Assembly: GCA_903879765.1 (NCBI GenBank)
Contig: CAIRMS010000003.1
Coordinates: forward strand, 1-15,338
Source: an uncultured Flavobacteriales bacterium
Lineage (GTDB): Bacteria; Bacteroidota; Bacteroidia; Flavobacteriales_D; Crocinitomicaceae
Reading direction: 5' to 3'
DNA: 15,338 nucleotides
Shown here: in pieces, positions 1 through 8,529 of the stretch
How positions within the stretch are numbered: the stretch's first letter is position 1
Layout: the number at the start of each line of letters is the position of its first letter
Made by a program: the position numbers and the translations under genes
Notes under the pieces: generated by a model
Told to the model about the DNA's origin: nothing
The model's input: only the letters and a program-made list of their open reading frames with translations
Database searches by the model: none

Positions 1-1931
1 AATCGACTGACAGTATGTTTCTCTTGGTATTCACTCATGTCGATGCGTGTCATCGCATTTTCATCATTAAACAAGTATTCGGCAAGCGCTTTGGCAAGTT
101 CGGTTTTTCCCACTCCTGTTGTTCCTAGAAAGATAAATGAGCCAATTGGTCGTTTTGCATCTTGTAATCCAGCACGGCTTCTACGAACGGCATCCGACAA
201 GGCTGTAATTGCTTCTTCTTGTCCAACAACACGCTTATGCAATTCCTCCTCTAACTTCAGTAATTTAGAAACTTCGCTTTCCAACATTTTATTAACCGGA
301 ATGCCTGTCCATTTGGAAACGACATCTGCGATTTCTTCCACGTCAACCTCCTCTTTTATCATTTTAGAATTGGACTGCAGACCTATTAATTGTTGCTTTG
401 CGTTTTCTAAGCGCTCTTCCGCTTCCTTTGTTTTTCCATAGCGGATTTCAGCAACTTTACCATAGTCTCCATTTCGTTCCGCCAAATCTGCCTCATATTT
501 TAATGCTTCAATTTCCTCTTTGGTGCGCTGTACCATATCGACCACATCTCGTTCCGCTTGCCATTTAGACTGCAAGGAATTTCGTTGCTCATTAAAGTTA
601 GCTAATTCACGTTCGACATTTTCTAATTTTTTCCCATCATTCTCACGTTTCAAAGCCGCACGTTCAATTTCAAGCTGCATGATTTTACGTTCAATCTCAT
701 CTAATTCCTCTGGTTTGGAATTGATTTCCATGCGTAATTTTGATGCTGCCTCATCAATTAAATCGATGGCCTTATCTGGAAGATGTCGATCCGTAATGTA
801 ACGCTGAGACAATTCCACCGCTGCAATAATCGCTGCATCCTTGATGATTACTTTATGGTGATTTTCATATTTTTCTTTGATTCCTCGGAGGATAGAAATC
901 GCATCTTCCGTTGTTGGCTCATCTACGAGCACCGTTTGAAAACGTCGGACAAGCGCCTTATCCTTTTCGAAGTACTTTTGGTATTCATTCAAGGTTGTTG
1001 CACCAACGGCTCTTAATTCTCCTCTCGCTAATGCTGGCTTCAAGATGTTCGCTGCATCCATCGCTCCTTCTCCTCCACCGGCACCCACAAGTGTATGGAT
1101 CTCATCGATAAACAAAATGATTTCTCCTTCCGCTGCAATGACTTCCTTGACAACCGCTTTTAGGCGTTCTTCAAACTCACCTTTATACTTTGCACCTGCA
1201 ATTAAGGCCCCCATATCTAACGAATAGACAATTTTTGACTTCAGGTTTTCTGGAACATCGCCGGTAACAATCCGATGTGCGAGTCCTTCAGCAATTGCTG
1301 TTTTACCTACACCAGGTTCACCAATTAATATGGGATTGTTTTTTGTTCTTCTTGTTAAGATTTGAAGAACTCGTCTAATCTCATCGTCGCGACCAATCAC
1401 AGGATCTAATTTCCCAGACTCCGCAAGTAAATTTAAATTCTTGGCGAATTTCTCTAATGATTGATAGGTATTTTCTTGATGTTGGGAATTTACTTTCTCC
1501 CCTTTTCTCACATCCATAATAGCGTCTTTTAATACTGATTTAGTTATTTTATTGTCTTTTAGCAATCTGCCTATTGTATCCGTTGCATCTAACAAGGAAT
1601 AAAAAAGCAATTCGATGGAAACAAATTCATCCCCGAAATTTTTTAATTCGCTTATCGCATATTGCAAAATACGATTCGCCCCTTGGCTTAAGAATATTTG
1701 TCCTCCGGTTACCTTTGGATAGGAATCAACGATGCGCTCCAAGGCAGCCTGTAGAATTGTTTGATTGACGGAAAGTTTCTTTAAAATGTATGGGATTACC
1801 TCCTGATCTACGGCAAATATTCCTTGAAGAAGGTGACCCGTTTCGATTGATTGCTGTCCTTTTGATTCGGCAATATTCTGCGCTTGCTGAATCGCTTCTT
1901 GTGTTTTGATGGTGAATTTCTGTAAGTCCAT
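1..1931 (-). CDS. clpB: ATP-dependent disaggregase ClpB (partial, C-terminus beyond left edge)
   Basis: ClpB is a cytoplasmic hexameric AAA+ disaggregase that works with DnaK/DnaJ/GrpE to rescue aggregated protein. About 643 codons are visible. The start ATG (1931-1929) gives the typical opening MDLQKFTIKTQEAIQQAQ. In order there is a Clp N-domain (about 1-145), AAA1 with Walker A GEPGVGKT (about 202-209) and Walker B ILFIDEIH (about 271-278), a long coiled M-domain (about 400-525, rich in Glu, Lys and Leu), and the start of AAA2 with Walker A GTTGVGKT (about 602-609). The last residues, MSEYQEKHTVSRL, lie between Walker A and B of AAA2. The long M-domain separates it from ClpA and ClpC. The frame is open throughout; the missing end is due only to the window edge. 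It is divergent from the LysM gene. No clear heat-shock operator is visible upstream. Confidence 0.97.
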   Translation of the reverse strand, partial: MDLQKFTIKTQEAIQQAQNIAESKGQQSIETGHLLQGIFAVDQEVIPYILKKLSVNQTILQAALERIVDSYPKVTGGQIFLSQGANRILQYAISELKNFGDEFVSIELLFYSLLDATDTIGRLLKDNKITKSVLKDAIMDVRKGEKVNSQHQENTYQSLEKFAKNLNLLAESGKLDPVIGRDDEIRRVLQILTRRTKNNPILIGEPGVGKTAIAEGLAHRIVTGDVPENLKSKIVYSLDMGALIAGAKYKGEFEERLKAVVKEVIAAEGEIILFIDEIHTLVGAGGGEGAMDAANILKPALARGELRAVGATTLNEYQKYFEKDKALVRRFQTVLVDEPTTEDAISILRGIKEKYENHHKVIIKDAAIIAAVELSQRYITDRHLPDKAIDLIDEAASKLRMEINSKPEELDEIERKIMQLEIERAALKRENDGKKLENVERELANFNEQRNSLQSKWQAERDVVDMVQRTKEEIEALKYEADLAERNGDYGKVAEIRYGKTKEAEERLENAKQQLIGLQSNSKMIKEEVDVEEIADVVSKWTGIPVNKMLESEVSKLLKLEEELHKRVVGQEEAITALSDAVRRSRAGLQDAKRPIGSFIFLGTTGVGKTELAKALAEYLFNDENAMTRIDMSEYQEKHTVSR

Positions 1932-2108
1932 GTGTGTTGTTGTTTTCGTACGCTGAATCATCGTCAAAAGCCAATCCAAGTCGAAATATTCCGCCAATTT
2001 TTCCGAAATCACCTCAAAAGAATGTCGTTTTTTCCGGATTTATCAAAAATCACAGGTATTTGAGCAGACAATGTAACCATTTTCACCATCGTTCCGTTAA
2101 GAACAAAC

Positions 2109-2525
2109 ATGAAAACGAAGGTGATTTTTGGTTTATTGGTTTTTTCCTTGTGTTCTTCCTCTTTGGAAGCTGCAACGAACTTCCCGAATCCAATTTTCCC
2201 TAGAAAAGCCGTTGCTTCAGTTCTCGTCAAGGAAGGTCAAACACTTTACCAGATTAGTAAATCGAATCAACTTACACTTCGTCAATTATACAAGTTCAAC
2301 GATTTTGGACCGCAAGCAGATATTTTAGAGCCCGGGACAAATGTTTACTTGGAAAAGAAAAAAAGAAAATCAACTCAAAAAGAGTTTGTACTAGTGGAAC
2401 GCTCCGCCACGCTTCGTCAGATTTCCAATCAAGAAGGAATCCGACTTAAATCACTGATGAGAATGAATCAAGGTTCTTCTCCGGACGAACAACTACCGAA
2501 AGGAGAAAAGGTATTCCTTCGTTAA
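2109..2525 (+). CDS. Exported protein with two LysM-like domains
   Basis: A 138-residue protein with an N-terminal signal peptide (about 1-21, ending SSSLEAA). Almost all the rest is two LysM-like units, about 38-81 (VKEGQTLYQISKSNQLTLRQL) and about 93-137 (VERSATLRQISNQEGIRLKSL). LysM folds bind peptidoglycan or other GlcNAc polymers, so a periplasmic or outer-membrane role touching the wall is inferred. The pair resembles the C-terminal LysM tail of Bacteroidota glucosaminidase (FlgJ-like) enzymes, but no catalytic domain precedes it. The second unit is degenerate: the usual GDT/GET turn is replaced by RSAT. The gene stands alone between divergent clpB and a strong terminator. The domain call is firm; the function is unknown. 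Confidence 0.85.
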   Translation: MKTKVIFGLLVFSLCSSSLEAATNFPNPIFPRKAVASVLVKEGQTLYQISKSNQLTLRQLYKFNDFGPQADILEPGTNVYLEKKKRKSTQKEFVLVERSATLRQISNQEGIRLKSLMRMNQGSSPDEQLPKGEKVFLR

Positions 2526-2565
2526 CTTGCATGGCAAGTGAAGGAATTTGTTTGTTGTTTGTTTT

Positions 2566-2590
2566 AAAGTCCCGCTCGTCGGGACTTTTT
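2566..2590 (+). terminator. Rho-independent terminator after the LysM gene
   Basis: A perfect 9-bp stem, AAAGTCCCG (2566-2574) and CGGGACTTT (2580-2588), with a 5-base loop CTCGT and a trailing T-run. It lies 40 bases after the LysM stop. A smaller perfect hairpin (ACTTGC-ATG-GCAAGT, 2525-2539) overlaps the stop codon itself. Confidence 0.9.
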
Positions 2591-2703
2591 AGTTTACAAC
2601 AAAAGACATTTTGAACAATTCTTTTTATTTGCTGTTTAAAGTGGATTGATGAAATCTAACGATTTCGTTTTTTATTCTTTATTTTTACGTATAATTTTAC
2701 TCC

Positions 2704-3999
2704 ATGAAGTCATTCATATTTACCTTATTTACATTTAGTTGCACTTTTTCTTTTGCCCAATTGGGTAATACGATGTATGGATTAGCGCGAACAACGAATC
2801 CACCAGGTGTTTACATCGCAACGATGAATCCAGTGACAGGAATAGCAACGAATATTGGACAGGCTTCTGTTTCGTCCTCCATTAATTTAACTGGAGCTGC
2901 ATTGAATCCGTATACGAATCAATTTTGTTTTTTTGGTGACAATGGGTTGAAATCCATTGACCTTACAACAGGCCTGATAACGAGTACCGCAACAATCAAT
3001 AATCCAAATGGCACGGGATACTTTGATCTTTTTCGAATCAACACCTCAGATTCTTTAATCTATGGTTTATCACGCAGAAACATCACCAATGCACAAACGG
3101 GACAAGTTACTGGAGCAATGTACTTAGCAACAATCAATGAAACAACTGGTACGATTACCGAAATTTCACCAACTTCCATTGGACAAAGTTTCGCCTTATC
3201 TGGTAGTGCGATAGATCCGCATCAAATGGTATTTTACTATTCGAATGGATCTCAATTAGTTGGATTGGACATGTATACGGGTGGAATTTTCTCCAATCCA
3301 ACCTTAACTTTTCCAAATGGTGGACAAAACTTTGACAATTTCACATATAGCTGCACAGACACCACGATGTACGGATTGGTGCGTTCAAACTATTATACAC
3401 CAGTGTACAATCCTGTTACAGGAATGACCACACAAGTATTTGATTCCGCAGCTGTACACCTTGGAAAAGTAAATGCGATGACGGGAGAAGTAACGAAAAT
3501 CAGTACGCAATCAATTGGTGTTAGTTCCTTTTCAGTAAATGGCAGCTCAACGATTGACCCAGTCAATCTGATTTACTATTTCATCAGTGGAACTTCAAGT
3601 GGTGGACTTTCCATTTACGGCGTTTCATTGATTACCGGATTAGTGGTGAGCCAAGGAACAATCAGTAATGCTGGGGCACTTTACTTCGACATGATGCGCA
3701 TTCAAACCGATTGTTATGAATCATATCCAACACGGTTCAATCCTGGAAGTGCTAATCTAGTTGAATCGAATGTTGGTTTAATAAAAACCTTCCCAAATCC
3801 ATTCAATACTGAATTGAGCATTGAAAGTGAAGAAAACATGCAATCATACCAGCTTTTCAGTGCAAATGGAATGAAATTGAGCTCAGGAATCCTTTCTGGA
3901 ACAAATGCTAAATTGAATACAGAAACACTTTCAGAAGGAATCTATTACCTGAACATTCAAACGATTAATGCAAAAACGACTCATAAGTTAATCAAGTAA
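2704..3999 (+). CDS. T9SS-secreted protein with three ~100-residue internal repeats
   Basis: A 431-residue secreted protein. The signal peptide spans about 1-18 (cleavage likely SFA|Q). The body has three repeats, about 24-110, 119-214 and 222-333. Each begins with [MI]YGL, continues through [LI]ATxNxxTG or GKVNxMTG and a 'T.I...SIG' segment, has a DP or NP turn, and closes with FD[LN]F or FDMM. The pattern resembles beta-propeller-like surface repeats. The C-terminus (about 362-431) is a type A T9SS sorting domain: FPNPFNTELSI, then GIYYLNIQ and a basic end HKLIK. It would cross the outer membrane by the por machinery and be attached to the surface or released. No enzyme motif is visible. 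alkB follows 11 bases after the stop, so co-transcription is likely. No strong promoter is seen; AT-rich boxes such as TATTTTTA and TAATTTTA lie just upstream of the start. Confidence 0.88.
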   Translation: MKSFIFTLFTFSCTFSFAQLGNTMYGLARTTNPPGVYIATMNPVTGIATNIGQASVSSSINLTGAALNPYTNQFCFFGDNGLKSIDLTTGLITSTATINNPNGTGYFDLFRINTSDSLIYGLSRRNITNAQTGQVTGAMYLATINETTGTITEISPTSIGQSFALSGSAIDPHQMVFYYSNGSQLVGLDMYTGGIFSNPTLTFPNGGQNFDNFTYSCTDTTMYGLVRSNYYTPVYNPVTGMTTQVFDSAAVHLGKVNAMTGEVTKISTQSIGVSSFSVNGSSTIDPVNLIYYFISGTSSGGLSIYGVSLITGLVVSQGTISNAGALYFDMMRIQTDCYESYPTRFNPGSANLVESNVGLIKTFPNPFNTELSIESEENMQSYQLFSANGMKLSSGILSGTNAKLNTETLSEGIYYLNIQTINAKTTHKLIK

Positions 4000-4010
4000 A
4001 AGGAACTTGT

Positions 4011-5045
4011 ATGCAAAAGTTTAAATACCTAAGTGTACTTTCTCTTCCCATTTGTGTTTGGATTAGCTTCCACTCTGATGGAATACTTACATTTCTACCT
4101 GCGATTATCTATTTTGGAGCAATTCCATTTTTAGAGTTGATTTTAACCTCCTCGACTGAAAATTTATCTGAACAAGAAAAGACCTTGGCAAGTAAGGATC
4201 CATTTTACACGATTCTGCTTTGTTTCATGCTTCCCATTCAACTTGGATTTCTTTGGTTTTTCTTGACGCACATTACTGAAACGAAAAATACCACAGATTT
4301 GGTTGGACAAATTCTTTCCATGGGCATCATGTGTGGAGTGATTGGAATCAACATTGGTCATGAACTTGGACATCGTTCGAATCGATTGGAACAACTCATT
4401 GGAGAATTGCTTTTATTGACCTCTTTGGAAAATCACTTTGTACCTTATCACAACCGTGGACATCATACCAATGTTGGAACGAAAAAGGATCCAGCAACCG
4501 CTCGAAGAAATGAATGGGTGTATGTCTTTTGGTTTCGATCTCAAATCGGCAGTTACATTCAAGCGTGGGAAATTGAAAACACGCGCATGAGCATCATGGG
4601 TAAATCACGATTCAGTTTGCAGCACAAGATGATTCAGTACACCCTTCTTCACTTCTTTTTCCTTTTTGTAATCTATAGTTTATTCGGAGGGATGGTCCTT
4701 GTATACTTCCTATATGCTGCAACAATTGGAATATTACTATTGGAAACGGTGAACTACATTGAACACTATGGATTGTATCGTCAACAAAGAGAAAATGGAA
4801 CTTTTGAAACAGTGAAAAGAAAACATTCATGGAATTCTAATCACTTAATCGGACGTGTTGTGTTGTTTGAATTAAGTCGTCATTCCGACCATCACTTTAA
4901 AGCGGACAGACCGTATCAACTGTTGGAAACTTCTGATGATTCCCCGGTTATGCCAACAGGATATCCAGGAATGATGTTGTTAACGTTTATCCCACCCTTG
5001 TTTTTCAAAGTCATGAATAAACGTGTGGATGCCGCATTAAAATAA
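4011..5045 (+). CDS. alkB: Alkane 1-monooxygenase, AlkB-type membrane di-iron hydroxylase
   Basis: AlkB inserts one oxygen atom of O2 into the terminal carbon of medium-chain alkanes, normally receiving electrons from rubredoxin. The 344-residue protein has several hydrophobic helices (about 5-46, 66-87, 98-116, 206-247) and all the histidine boxes: HELGH 117-121, HNRGHH 147-152 and HSDHH 291-295. It also has the AlkB signatures NYIEHYGL (248-255) and HSWNSNHL (272-279). These signatures and the DPA...E...F.RS region favour AlkB over fatty-acid desaturases. It is shorter than well-studied AlkBs of about 400 residues, mainly at the N-terminus. An AAAAGGA box lies upstream of the ATG. It follows the T9SS gene by 11 bases and overlaps the converging DUF58 gene by 9 bases. 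No rubredoxin or rubredoxin reductase gene is in the window. Substrate range cannot be read from sequence. Confidence 0.93.
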   Translation: MQKFKYLSVLSLPICVWISFHSDGILTFLPAIIYFGAIPFLELILTSSTENLSEQEKTLASKDPFYTILLCFMLPIQLGFLWFFLTHITETKNTTDLVGQILSMGIMCGVIGINIGHELGHRSNRLEQLIGELLLLTSLENHFVPYHNRGHHTNVGTKKDPATARRNEWVYVFWFRSQIGSYIQAWEIENTRMSIMGKSRFSLQHKMIQYTLLHFFFLFVIYSLFGGMVLVYFLYAATIGILLLETVNYIEHYGLYRQQRENGTFETVKRKHSWNSNHLIGRVVLFELSRHSDHHFKADRPYQLLETSDDSPVMPTGYPGMMLLTFIPPLFFKVMNKRVDAALK

Positions 5046-5954
5046 CTTTTGTCTTTTCAAAAGGTATTGCAATAAAACTTGATTGTATCCTTCGTGGATA
5101 TCTGCGGTCATAAAATCAACTCGGTGATTGACACAACGCATTTTTACCTCATTGAAATAAGCTTCAATTCCTTTTACGTAATGCTCCCTAACTTCGGCCG
5201 GTTGTAAATGCATTTTCTCACCTGATTCCATGTCAATTAATTGATACGGACGATTCTCTAATTCAAAATTTCGTTCCAATTTAGAATCAAGGACATGAAA
5301 AAGAATCACTTCATGCTTGTTGTGCTTTAAATGTTGAATGGCACGAAAGAGTTCATCGATGCGATTAGGATCATCTAATAAATCAGTAAAAACCACCACC
5401 ATGCTGCGCTGATGCGTCAACTCTGAAATATCATGCAATGCTTGGATGGCATCGGTCCCGGAGCGACTATTTTCTTCATAGTCCTTCATGCGTTTTTCCA
5501 ATTCACTATATAGAAAGCGATGATGGGTTAAGGAAGATTTCGCTTGCGTATGCAAATCCAATTTATCTGAAAAAACAGATAATCCAACCGCATCGCGTTG
5601 TCGTTTCAATAATTCAATCAAACTAGCTGCAGCGTAAACAGAAAACTCAAATTTCGTTAATCCTCCTTTTGGAAAGAACATCGAACTTGATCCATCAATC
5701 ACAATTTGACAGCGAAGATTCGTTTCTTCTTCAAATTTTTTGGTGAACATTTTCTCCGTACGACCATATAATCTCCAGTCAATGTTTCTTGTCGACTCAC
5801 CAGGATTATACAAACGATGCTCCGCAAATTCAACGGAGAAGCCATGAAATGGACTTTTATGAAGACCGGTGATAAATCCTTCAACTACTTGTTTCGCTAA
5901 AACTTCTAGGTTTCCGAAATTAGCTATGCGTAATCGATCGATGGTGGGATTCAT
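5037..5954 (-). CDS. DUF58 domain protein (vWA-like fold)
   Basis: A 305-residue protein of the DUF58 family, often encoded beside MoxR AAA+ ATPases in Bacteroidota and thought to take part in chaperone-like or envelope-related assembly. The DUF58 signature HRLYNPGESTRNIDWRLYGR spans about 46-65. A vWA-like metal-site motif DGSSS (87-91) follows a hydrophobic strand, with later candidate ligands in SGTDA and VFTDLLDD. No transmembrane segment is visible, so it is probably cytoplasmic. The open frame extends upstream to a Met at 6017, but I chose the ATG at 5954. It opens MNPTIDRLRI as in homologues, and a good promoter (5971-6002) lies inside the longer version. No MoxR partner is present here. 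The stop lies within the end of converging alkB. Confidence 0.9.
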   Translation of the reverse strand: MNPTIDRLRIANFGNLEVLAKQVVEGFITGLHKSPFHGFSVEFAEHRLYNPGESTRNIDWRLYGRTEKMFTKKFEEETNLRCQIVIDGSSSMFFPKGGLTKFEFSVYAAASLIELLKRQRDAVGLSVFSDKLDLHTQAKSSLTHHRFLYSELEKRMKDYEENSRSGTDAIQALHDISELTHQRSMVVVFTDLLDDPNRIDELFRAIQHLKHNKHEVILFHVLDSKLERNFELENRPYQLIDMESGEKMHLQPAEVREHYVKGIEAYFNEVKMRCVNHRVDFMTADIHEGYNQVLLQYLLKRQKLF

Positions 5955-5970
5955 AGTTGAATTGTTTAAA

Positions 5971-6002
5971 CAAAAATAAACAATATCAACGTATTCACGC
6001 AA
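5971..6002 (-). promoter_or_regulatory. Bacteroidota-type promoter of the DUF58 gene
   Basis: On the minus strand the -7 box reads TATTTTTG (5978-5971), matching the Bacteroidota consensus TAnnTTTG at every fixed base. A TTG (6002-6000) lies 21 bases further upstream. Sixteen bases separate the box from the ATG at 5954, giving an expected leader of about 10 bases. Confidence 0.65.
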
Positions 6003-6045
6003 CCAAATCGGAATCAAGACGTCAAAGGACTATAAATCAAACGAT

Positions 6046-8523
6046 ATGAAAAAAATCTACATCAAAAGTATCGCTTTAACACTGTTGTTATTAGCTAACG
6101 TAATGGTCCTAAATGCACAAGTCAGTGGATTTGCCATAAATGGACTTACAACTCCAACATCAATGCCTACGACAATTTGTGGTTTAACGGCAAATATCAC
6201 CTTTTCAGCATTGACACCAAGTACTAGTTCAGCAGGAACCGCTACGATTCCTTATGTCATTCAGGGAAATAACTTTTCAGGTTTTCAATTCGTTTCTCAA
6301 GTCAATTGGGGTGATGGAGGTACAACCACATCCAATGGCGGAACAGGAACAAGCGGAACAAACATTAGTATGTCACCCGCTATCACACACACTTACGGAA
6401 CACCTGGAACATACTATGTTTATACCACAGTATATAATCAATCCAATCAAACTTACGCGATAGACACTGTATTATTGACAGTTGGGTCTTGTACTGCATA
6501 CTTTTATTGCATGATTCAAGTGGATTGTAACAACGATGGAACGATTGATTCTCAAATTAATACTCCTGTGCCTGTTACCTTAACAAACGGAACAAGCACC
6601 TATACAGACACCACTCAAAACAACATGGTTATGATGAATAACGTGTGGGCAGGAAACTATACCCTATCAATTGATCCAACATGGCTAGCGGCGAATAATT
6701 ACGTGATTGGAAACATTATTCCAAGCCCATCAGTAACTGTTGGTAGTGGGACAACAACCACGCTAATTACTTTAAATTGTGCTTCACAAACTACCATGCT
6801 TTGTGCAACTGGTCAAGTGTATTGTGATGCCAACGACAATGGAATGATGGATAGTGGTGAAACACCGATCGCAAATGCTCCGATATCAGTAAACGGAACA
6901 GTCGTTTACTCGAATGCAAATGGCATTTACAACATTAGCTATCCTGGAACTATCAATGACACTGTATTACTCAGCATGAATGCGAATTGGTTGACTCAAC
7001 ATGGTTATGCCATTTTAAACAACGGTGGAAGCAATTTAAATTACATTACGGGAACACCTTGCAATAGTGGATTGCCAATCAATACCATCAACTTCCCGCT
7101 ACAATGTGGAGGAACAGTCACACCAACCATGTGTTATTCCGGATTCGTTTTCTGTGATTCAAACGGAAATGGTGTCATGAATCCAAATGAAGCACCTTTG
7201 GCAGGAGCACCAGTTATCCTTTATAACAACTCCTCAACAAACAGTTCTGTCACTGTTTATACCGATTCAACGGGTTATTTTACGTATTGTGGTCAATACA
7301 GTACGAGCACATACGTATTTGCGACGATCAGTCAATCTTGGTTAACTTACAATGGATACAATCCAACCGTTGGTATTATCACATTGATTGGAAGTCCAGC
7401 AGGAACAACAAACACTGGTTACTTAGCAATTAACTGTGGTGGAACAACAACTTGTGCGGACTTGTGGACAACAGTTACACCTTGGATTGGATATTATCAA
7501 AACAGCCTTGCCTACGTTAAAATTAATTGGGGGAATTATGGCCCAAGCGCAGCTGGAACATACACTTTAACGATGAACTTCCCTGCCGGCGTAACCGTCA
7601 ATGCATCTTCTATTGCAAATGGAGGAACAGTTAGTGGAAACACCATTACTTGGAATTTGACTTCGGCTTCAAGTTTCTTCAGCAACTACGATGTGATTAC
7701 CTTCAACGTACCTGGTGGACTTACTTCCGGAACGGCACATTATTTCACATCTACGATTGCACCGACTAATGGAACAGATTGTTCTTCGGTTAACAACGCT
7801 GGAAGCTTACTTCAATTGGTTGGGAATAGTTATGATCCGAATGACAAGTTAGTTGCTCGTCCAGATTTAGCTATTCAGTTCTTTGGAAATGACACCCAAT
7901 ACATAGCTGCAGAAATGCAAGAAAACTTAACCTATACCATTCGATTCCAGAATACGGGCACTGCTCCAGCTCAGAACATTTACATCATTGACACCTTGGA
8001 TGCGGATTTAGATTGGTCCAGTTTCACCTTGATTCAAGCCTCACACAACATGCAAGTTGTCAATCTCGGAAATGGTATTATGCGTTTTGAATTCCCTAAT
8101 ATTTGGTTGGCGGATAGCACAACGAATGAGCCAGAAAGTCACGGACATTTGGTCTATCGCATCACGGAAAATGCAGCAAATACTTACGGGACAGAAATTG
8201 AAAATACGGCTTACATCTATTTTGATTGGAATGATCCGATTATCACAAACACCACGTATAATTTCAACAATTGGATAGAAGGTATTACGGAGGGTAGCGC
8301 TCAAAACATCCATGTTTATCCAAATCCAGCTAGCGAATCCGTAACGATTTCTTGTGAGGGAGACTTTGACTATCAACTTGTTGATTTGTCCGGTAGAATC
8401 ATTTCAAGTGGCGCAGCAACGGATTCAGAAAGCATTTCTATTTCCAATGCAGCAGCTGGAATTTACCAACTGAACGTTCAAACGAACAAAGGAAATGCAA
8501 GTTTGAAGGTGATCAAACGATAA
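6046..8523 (+). CDS. Large T9SS-secreted surface protein (PKD-like, SdrD-like repeats, DUF7619-like)
   Basis: An 825-residue secreted multidomain protein. The signal peptide is about 1-24 (VLNA|Q). A PKD-like domain follows (WGDG 88-91, HTYG 115-118, then PGTYYVYTTV). Three SdrD/Cna-B-like repeats begin near 152, 252 and 362. Each carries an acidic loop of the form DxNxDG or DxNxNG, starting at D160, D261 and D371, which resembles calcium-binding loops. A DUF11-like beta region spans about 470-595. A DUF7619-like region opens DPNDK at 597 and contains YTIRFQNTGTAPA and YIYFDWNDPI. The C-terminal type A T9SS sorting domain begins VYPNPASES (757) and ends LKVIKR. The protein is rich in Thr, Asn, Ser and Gly. 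A structural or adhesive surface role is inferred; no catalytic motif is seen. It is divergent from the DUF58 gene, and no clear terminator follows. Confidence 0.9.
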   Translation: MKKIYIKSIALTLLLLANVMVLNAQVSGFAINGLTTPTSMPTTICGLTANITFSALTPSTSSAGTATIPYVIQGNNFSGFQFVSQVNWGDGGTTTSNGGTGTSGTNISMSPAITHTYGTPGTYYVYTTVYNQSNQTYAIDTVLLTVGSCTAYFYCMIQVDCNNDGTIDSQINTPVPVTLTNGTSTYTDTTQNNMVMMNNVWAGNYTLSIDPTWLAANNYVIGNIIPSPSVTVGSGTTTTLITLNCASQTTMLCATGQVYCDANDNGMMDSGETPIANAPISVNGTVVYSNANGIYNISYPGTINDTVLLSMNANWLTQHGYAILNNGGSNLNYITGTPCNSGLPINTINFPLQCGGTVTPTMCYSGFVFCDSNGNGVMNPNEAPLAGAPVILYNNSSTNSSVTVYTDSTGYFTYCGQYSTSTYVFATISQSWLTYNGYNPTVGIITLIGSPAGTTNTGYLAINCGGTTTCADLWTTVTPWIGYYQNSLAYVKINWGNYGPSAAGTYTLTMNFPAGVTVNASSIANGGTVSGNTITWNLTSASSFFSNYDVITFNVPGGLTSGTAHYFTSTIAPTNGTDCSSVNNAGSLLQLVGNSYDPNDKLVARPDLAIQFFGNDTQYIAAEMQENLTYTIRFQNTGTAPAQNIYIIDTLDADLDWSSFTLIQASHNMQVVNLGNGIMRFEFPNIWLADSTTNEPESHGHLVYRITENAANTYGTEIENTAYIYFDWNDPIITNTTYNFNNWIEGITEGSAQNIHVYPNPASESVTISCEGDFDYQLVDLSGRIISSGAATDSESISISNAAAGIYQLNVQTNKGNASLKVIKR

Positions 8524-8529
8524 GTTATG

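Noticed and set aside
1726..1974. Minus-strand open frame over the clpB start
   Set aside because: It is an alternative frame of clpB with low-complexity Asn/Ser/Arg content and no recognisable domain.
2009..2230. Minus-strand open frame antisense to the LysM signal peptide
   Set aside because: It is largely the shadow of the LysM gene and has no family resemblance; the LysM frame has a clear signal peptide and domains.
2525..2539. Small hairpin at the LysM stop as a second terminator
   Set aside because: Its three-base loop and lack of a following T-run make it unlikely to terminate; the strong terminator is 27 bases further on.
4011..5045. Reading alkB as a fatty-acid desaturase
   Set aside because: The HSWNSNHL and NYIEHYGL signatures and His-box spacing are AlkB-type.
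5955..6017. N-terminal extension of the DUF58 frame to a Met at 6017
   Set aside because: The added 21 residues do not look like the family, and the best promoter (5971-6002) lies inside them.
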